64,000 bases of DNA from assembly GCA_965237765.1 (NCBI GenBank), contig OZ250157.1, positions 2,480,001 to 2,544,000 of the forward strand, written 5' to 3'. Made by a program: the position numbers and the translations under genes. Below the pieces are notes generated by a model. It searched no databases, was not told the origin of the DNA, and saw only the letters and a program-made list of their open reading frames with translations. Origin of the DNA: WTGJ01 sp965237765. Lineage in GTDB: Bacteria; Chloroflexota; Anaerolineae; Aggregatilineales; Phototrophicaceae. This document shows positions 59,395 to 64,000 of this stretch, piece by piece (the stretch's first letter is position 1; the number at the start of each line of letters is the position of its first letter).

Positions 59395-60810
59395 TTAAGC
59401 TCGGAAACGTTCGAGTTGCGTTTCCAGCCGTGTGAGATTCACCTGTGGATGTTCGCGCAGCAGCGTGGCGAAGCGCGCCATATATTCCACGATCTGGGCG
59501 CGTTCGTAAGCTTCGAAGCGCAAGGTGATCGCCGGTTGTGTGTTGCTCGCCCGCACGAGCCCCCAGCCGTGCTCGAATTGGACGCGCGCGCCATCGACCG
59601 TGTTGACCACAAATTCCTGTCGCAAACTGGTGGTCATGGCTTCGATGATGTCGAATTTTAAATCATCCGGTGCATCGAGGATGATTTCCGGCGTCGCCTC
59701 GAGCTGTGGAATCTCGGCGAAGATTTCGGCAATGCTGCGCTCGTTGCGGGAAAGGATGGCCAGCGTCTTCAACGCGACGAGTGGAGCGTCATCGAAGCCA
59801 TAATAATTCTCGCCGATAAAGAGATGCCCACTCACTTCGCCACCCAACGGCGAGCCGATTTCGTTCATCTTTTGCTTCATCAAACTATGGCCAGATTTCC
59901 ACATTACTGGCACGCCGCCATAACGCTCAATTTCTGTCGGTAGCGCTTGCGAAGCTTTCACATCGAAAACGATGGTGGCGCCTGGCTGGCGGCTGAGCAA
60001 ATCTCGCGCGAGCAGCGCCAATAAACGGTCGGCCGCAATGTGATGGCCATGGTTATCGATGAAGCCACAACGATCGGAGTCGCCATCGAAAGCCAGGCCC
60101 AGATCCGCGCTCACTTCGATGACCTTTGCCTCCAGGTCGCGCGTCATCTCTGGATCTTCTGGGTTGGGCAGATGGTTGGGGTATGTGCCATCCGGCTCGC
60201 AATATAAGCAGGTAACACGCGCGCCCAGGCTCTCGAGGAGTGGTGGAATGAATTTTCCGCTCAAGCCATTGCCAGCATCCAACACGACATGTAGCGGCTT
60301 TTCCAGCGTCACCATTGCGCCTATGGCTGCCAGGTGCCGCTCAATCAGGGTGTGATCCTGTGTGAGTTGGCCGGCGCCGACAGCGAAAGAGCCGCTCTCA
60401 ATGATTTGCCAAAGTTCTTGGATTTGCTCTCCGGCCAGCGCTAATTTGCCATAAGCCATCTTGATGCCGTTGTAGCGCGTATCCAGGTGGCTGCCGGTAA
60501 TCATCACACCGGCGCCGTGCTCGCCATATGAAGCCGAAGCAAAATAGACCGTCGGCGTCAGCACTTCGCCGATATCCACCGCGTCGAGGCCAGTGCTCGA
60601 CAATCCGCGCAGCATCGCGTCTTTTAGCATCGGCGATGACAGCCGATTGTCAGAGCCGACGAAAACGCGTTCGCTGCGAAAATTTATCGGCAAATATGTG
60701 CCCAACGCCCGCCCCACCGCTTCGGCAAGAGCCGGTGTGAGTTGGGCCGGTGAAGCAACGGCGCCACGGATATCGTATTTCCGAAACACCGAGTGGTCGA
60801 ATTCAGCCAT
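59395..60810 (-). CDS. Phosphomannomutase / phosphoglucomutase
   Basis: 471 residues, complete four-domain alpha-phosphohexomutase. Phosphoserine loop I-T-G-S-H-L-D-T-R-Y-N-G-I-K: the Ser is present but the usual N-P after S-H reads L-D. Metal loop F-D-G-D-S-D-R-C-G, sugar loop G-G-E-V-S-G-H and phosphate loop R-A-S-N-T-Q-P-A are canonical. It would feed mannose- or glucose-1-phosphate into surface-polysaccharide synthesis, consistent with the glycosyltransferases in the window. It starts 2 bases after the Clp stop, with GAGGAAT as Shine-Dalgarno. Confidence 0.9.
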   Translation of the reverse strand: MAEFDHSVFRKYDIRGAVASPAQLTPALAEAVGRALGTYLPINFRSERVFVGSDNRLSSPMLKDAMLRGLSSTGLDAVDIGEVLTPTVYFASASYGEHGAGVMITGSHLDTRYNGIKMAYGKLALAGEQIQELWQIIESGSFAVGAGQLTQDHTLIERHLAAIGAMVTLEKPLHVVLDAGNGLSGKFIPPLLESLGARVTCLYCEPDGTYPNHLPNPEDPEMTRDLEAKVIEVSADLGLAFDGDSDRCGFIDNHGHHIAADRLLALLARDLLSRQPGATIVFDVKASQALPTEIERYGGVPVMWKSGHSLMKQKMNEIGSPLGGEVSGHLFIGENYYGFDDAPLVALKTLAILSRNERSIAEIFAEIPQLEATPEIILDAPDDLKFDIIEAMTTSLRQEFVVNTVDGARVQFEHGWGLVRASNTQPAITLRFEAYERAQIVEYMARFATLLREHPQVNLTRLETQLERFRA

Positions 60811-60812
60811 CC

Positions 60813-63083
60813 TTATTCCTCTACAGCTTTGCTATCTGCCAATAGCACGGGCGACGGGGGATCCATTCCCACGTCGAATCGCAATTCCTGCTCGCCAGCC
60901 TCGGGCGCTTCGATGTGCACGGGTGTGTCAGCTGGCGGATTCTCGCGCAGTAGGAAATCGGCCAGTGGCTCCCGCAATTGCCTCTGCAGGATGCGCCGTA
61001 AAGGGCGAGCGCCAAATTGTGGCTCTGTGTTCCTCGAGACCAGCCAACGCAACGACTCATCGCTATAGCTGAGTTTCAGGCCGCGCTCTGCCGCCAATTC
61101 CTGTTCCTTTGCCAACATCAGCGCCATGATTTGTTCCAGATTCGCGTCGGTAAGCGGGTTGAATATCACAATGTCATCCAGACGGTTAAGGAATTCTGGG
61201 CGAAAGAAAACGCTGACCTCATCCATCACACTCTGGCGTATTTCGTCATCCAACAGGCGCGTGGATAGTTGCACGGAGCCGAGGTTGCTGGTGAGGATGA
61301 TGACCGTCTCGCTGAAACGCACAATATTGCCGCGGCCGTCGGTCAGACGCCCTTCCTCGATGATTTGCAACAGGATATCGAGTACACCGGGATGCGCTTT
61401 TTCCACTTCGTCGAAGAGGACGATGTGATATGGTTGTTGCTTGACGCGTTCCGTCAATTGCCCACCGAGCGCGCTATCGACATAACCGCTAGGCGAACCA
61501 AGTAGGCGATTGAGGCTACTCTCGTCTTTGAATTCGCTCATATCCAGCGCGAGTATATTTTCTTCGCTGCCGAACATAAACTCAGCCAGGGCGCGCGCCA
61601 GCTCGGTTTTGCCGACGCCGGTGGGCCCCAGCAAGAGGAAAGCGCCGATTGGACGGCGCCCGTCACGCAGCCCCACGCGCGCCGTCTTGATCGCGCGGCT
61701 CACAGCGAAAATGGCTTCATCCTGCCCGATAATGCGCTTTTTGATCTGCTCGACCATGCTTGCATATCTGGCGCGCTCGTCCTCGCCAAGTTGTTTGACG
61801 GGCACGCCGGTCATCAAACTGGTGGTGAGCGTTACGTCTTGCGCATCCAGCGCGTTGCTATCTTCCAGCTGTGGTTTGAAGGCGAGCTGCGATTGCTGGC
61901 TCATCGAAACCATGGCGGCGGCGCGGTGCAGCAGATGCTCGGCGCTGCGCGGCAAGGGCATCGTCGTCAGATAGCGTTTGGCCAGCCGCGACGCCGAACG
62001 GACAGCCTCGTCCGTCACCTCAATTCCGTACGCGGAGGCGAGTTGCGGCCGCGTTATCCGCAACATCGCGATGCATTCTTCCAATTCTGGTTCTCCCACG
62101 GTAACCAGCTGGCTATGTTCGGCGATGGCGCGGATGGGGGCGATGCGCTCGCGGTAATCCTGCTCGGTTGTGGCGGCCATTATCAATGGCGCGTCGCCCA
62201 AGAAGGATTTCTGGATCAATGACGCGGCCTTGGAATATTCGGCGCGCAACCGGCCATCAAAGAAGCGATGCACATGTGGCAAGAAGAGGATGCCACCAAC
62301 TGCTTGTTTGATGCCATCCTGTAATGCCCGAACCGGATTATCCAATAGGGCTGTTTCTTCCAGCTGTACCAGATTTTCGATGCCAGCGGGGCCTTTCCCT
62401 TCTGCAATGATCAGCGCAAGGCTATAAGCGAGCGTGCGCTTGCCGACTCCGTCCGGCCCGATCAGGATGACATGCCGATTCACCGCCTGCGAGACGATGT
62501 TCATTACCGAACGCAGCAATTCCTCTCGAAAATAAACCGCGCGCAGGTTGCCTGTTTTTGCTTCCTCGACGTGGTCTATGAATAGCCCGGCGGCCTGGCG
62601 GTGCGGGCCCTTCTTAATCTTACTTGAAATCCCCAGGCTTCGTGACGTAATTCCATGCCGCTTCAAGAGGTAGCTGGTATTCAGCTGGCTCTCCGTCATC
62701 ACCAGCAGGACGTGATCCGTGTCGATGCTGCTCTCGTCGCGAGCGTTGGCGATGCTCAATGCCTCATCCAGCATGATGACTGTCTGCCGCGATAACCCGA
62801 CGCGCAAACCCGCTTCAGTCTTGTAGAATAACTTGCCATCCAATTCGCGCTGGGTGCGCAAGGTCTGCTCCAATTGCCGTTCCAGCGTTTCCAGTTCGGT
62901 GACGCCCTTCTCGATGAGCGGCCGCAAGAGGCGATGTGCGGCATTCTGACTCTGGCGCAGCAATGCCAACAAGACCAGTGCCGGCACCAACTGCGGCTGA
63001 CGGTAGCGATTGCGCAAGAGCGCTGCTTCATCCAGCGCGCGTCGCAGGTCAGCACTCAATAATTTCGGGTTCAGCATGCCCAT
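60813..63083 (-). CDS. Clp/Hsp100-type AAA+ protein with degenerate first ATPase
   Basis: 756 residues. Residues ~1-150: divergent Clp N-domain. NBD1 (~180-425): Walker A G-P-D-G-V-G-K-R-T (209-217) has Arg after the Lys, Walker B reads I-L-F-L-P-H where I-D-E is expected (P269, H270), and the arginine-finger region (~321-326) is A-E-H-S-Q rather than E-R-R-F-Q. NBD2 (~445-650) is intact: Walker A G-P-T-G-V-G-K-T (486-493), Walker B L-F-D-E (D558, E559), finger F-R-P-E-F-L-N-R. There is no ClpB middle coiled coil and no evident ClpP-binding loop. Probably an unfoldase or disaggregase with a structural NBD1. An ATG at 63077 is an alternative start. Confidence 0.85.
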   Translation of the reverse strand: MGMLNPKLLSADLRRALDEAALLRNRYRQPQLVPALVLLALLRQSQNAAHRLLRPLIEKGVTELETLERQLEQTLRTQRELDGKLFYKTEAGLRVGLSRQTVIMLDEALSIANARDESSIDTDHVLLVMTESQLNTSYLLKRHGITSRSLGISSKIKKGPHRQAAGLFIDHVEEAKTGNLRAVYFREELLRSVMNIVSQAVNRHVILIGPDGVGKRTLAYSLALIIAEGKGPAGIENLVQLEETALLDNPVRALQDGIKQAVGGILFLPHVHRFFDGRLRAEYSKAASLIQKSFLGDAPLIMAATTEQDYRERIAPIRAIAEHSQLVTVGEPELEECIAMLRITRPQLASAYGIEVTDEAVRSASRLAKRYLTTMPLPRSAEHLLHRAAAMVSMSQQSQLAFKPQLEDSNALDAQDVTLTTSLMTGVPVKQLGEDERARYASMVEQIKKRIIGQDEAIFAVSRAIKTARVGLRDGRRPIGAFLLLGPTGVGKTELARALAEFMFGSEENILALDMSEFKDESSLNRLLGSPSGYVDSALGGQLTERVKQQPYHIVLFDEVEKAHPGVLDILLQIIEEGRLTDGRGNIVRFSETVIILTSNLGSVQLSTRLLDDEIRQSVMDEVSVFFRPEFLNRLDDIVIFNPLTDANLEQIMALMLAKEQELAAERGLKLSYSDESLRWLVSRNTEPQFGARPLRRILQRQLREPLADFLLRENPPADTPVHIEAPEAGEQELRFDVGMDPPSPVLLADSKAVEE

Positions 63084-63128
63084 TGCGGTGGTTGTGGAAC
63101 TCCGACGTTTGGTCCAGCTTCGTGGCCG

Positions 63129-63137
63129 AGTATAGCA
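63129..63137 (-). promoter_or_regulatory. Extended -10 element of the Clp-phosphomutase-methyltransferase operon
   Basis: Minus-strand TGC-TATACT (63137-63129), start near 63122, leader ~39 bases. No Shine-Dalgarno is evident before the ATG at 63083. Confidence 0.45.
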
Positions 63138-63150
63138 AAACTGACGGCTT

Positions 63151-63969
63151 TCATTCTGCGGGTGCGATGGCTAAGCGATAACCGACGCCGCGGACATTTA
63201 CGATGCTGTTGCTGGTGCTCTGAATGGCCCGCAGTTTACGGCGTAGATTGCTGATGTGCGGGCGAATGAGGACGCGCGCTTCCTGTTCCTCGGCATGATA
63301 GCCGCGCAGTTCGCGCACCAATTCGCCGCAAGTGACGACGCGTTCCTGGTGTGCGGCCAGATATAGCAATAGGTCGAATTCGGTTGGGGTGGCGTTTACT
63401 TCGCCGTAGCCGCTCTGCAATTGGTATCTTCCCGGATGCACGATCAAATCGCCAAGTTGGATGGGTGACGTCTCTACAGTTACTGCCCTGTGGGCGGGCA
63501 GCGGCGAACCTTCCCGAGAATTGATCGTAGCGGGATCCAGCGCGTCCAACTGATCGCGGATGCTTTTCAGCAGGAAACGTCGGTTCTGAATCTGCCTTGC
63601 CTGTGCCAATCCCCTCGCTACCGCATCCCGCAAAGTGTCGCTGTGAATGGGTTTGCTGAGGTAATCGAAAGCGCCTCCGCGCAGGGCCGCTAAGGCCGTT
63701 TCCAGGCTGCTGCACGTTATCATGAGTATGACGACCAGTTCCGGATCGCGTTCACGCAGGGCATCGAGCAGGCGCAGGCCATCCGCGCGGCGCAGGTCCA
63801 GATCGACGAGTATCAAGTCTACGGGCGTAGATTTTTGGAATTGTAAGGCCGCGCTCGTACTATGCGCCTCGTGAGTGTGGTGCCCAAGGCGGCGCAGGCT
63901 GCGACAGAGGGCGTAGCGCTGGGAGCCATTGCTTTCGACTACGAGGATATCTGCTTTCGTTTCTGGCAT
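63151..63969 (-). CDS. OmpR-like response regulator with divergent receiver
   Basis: 272 residues. Receiver ~1-120: phospho-acceptor Asp56 in L-V-D-L-D-L, Thr85 and Lys106 (S-K-P) are present, but the usual acidic pair after strand 1 reads E12-S13 (V-V-E-S-N-G), so magnesium binding may be weak. Winged-helix domain ~165-272 with A-T-P-T-E-F-D-L-L, the I-S-N-L-R-R-K-L recognition helix and V-R-G-V-G-Y. It lies upstream of the Clp gene, which has its own promoter in the 67-base gap. No kinase is visible; the region upstream is outside the window. Confidence 0.87.
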   Translation of the reverse strand: MPETKADILVVESNGSQRYALCRSLRRLGHHTHEAHSTSAALQFQKSTPVDLILVDLDLRRADGLRLLDALRERDPELVVILMITCSSLETALAALRGGAFDYLSKPIHSDTLRDAVARGLAQARQIQNRRFLLKSIRDQLDALDPATINSREGSPLPAHRAVTVETSPIQLGDLIVHPGRYQLQSGYGEVNATPTEFDLLLYLAAHQERVVTCGELVRELRGYHAEEQEARVLIRPHISNLRRKLRAIQSTSNSIVNVRGVGYRLAIAPAE

Positions 63970-64000
63970 ATTTTTTACACTTAGCGTTAAGTTCGTGTCC

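Noticed and set aside
1..64000. CRISPR arrays, insertion sequences, prophage or integron features
   Set aside because: No spaced direct repeats, transposase, integrase or terminal inverted repeats were seen by reading; the tRNAs have no adjoining integrase or visible duplicated 3' end.

Overview
The window looks like chromosomal DNA of a Chloroflexota (Chloroflexi) bacterium, probably Anaerolineae-like. This is inferred from gene content: DUF2298 ('Chlor_Arch_YYY') and Agl23-type membrane glycosyltransferase-like proteins, which are typical of Chloroflexi and some archaea, a short IF2, and a nusA-ylxR-infB-rbfA-nrnA-truB-ribF operon. I see no phage, insertion sequence, plasmid or CRISPR signal. 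Genes are tightly packed on both strands, and seven convergent pairs meet with tiny gaps or overlaps and no obvious terminator.

Layout. 1-834: end of argS and dcd. 875-948: tRNA-Val(TAC). 1048-4575: OmpR-type regulator, a DM13-domain protein, an unknown membrane protein and a secreted PPC/LamG-like protein. 4572-5936: secreted clan-A glycoside hydrolase on the minus strand. 6004-8977: GAF-PAS histidine kinase with a CpXC zinc-ribbon protein, divergent from mutS (9074-11716). 11735-12709: DUF1385. 12753-14542: a decayed Tat-exported, glycosidase-like pseudogene. 14558-19577: recJ, fmt, mdh, a small membrane protein and era. 26822 down to 19574: the nusA operon, with a strong promoter and a terminator-like hairpin in its leader. 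40518 down to 26936: a 13.6-kb block of four giant membrane proteins (a GT-C/DUF2298 fusion, a stand-alone DUF2298 protein, a GT-C protein and an Agl23 protein with a C-terminal NHL propeller), probably lipid-linked sugar or cell-surface glycosylation enzymes. 40686-41475: tRNA-Gly(CCC) and L25. 41515-46662: gyrA, an unknown protein, birA and a HIT protein. 46687-52812: two more GT-C-like proteins and an APC permease with a novel tail. 52983-58661: a peptide-type ABC importer operon in the order binding protein, DppC, fused DppD-DppF, DppB. 58665-63969: methyltransferase, phosphohexomutase, an unusual Clp ATPase and a second OmpR-type regulator.

Cross-cutting signals. (1) Several genes start within a few bases of the predicted transcription start, behind extended -10 elements of the form TGC-TAnnnT, which suggests leaderless mRNAs. 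(2) The nusA leader carries a hairpin plus U-tract between promoter and Shine-Dalgarno, suggesting attenuation. (3) The first AAA module of the Clp protein has lost its Walker B acids and arginine finger. (4) GyrA carries Ser and Asp at the positions equivalent to E. coli 81 and 83. (5) Two DUF2298 modules sit back to back, one of them fused to a glycosyltransferase. All functional statements rest on reading motifs by eye; no database search was possible.
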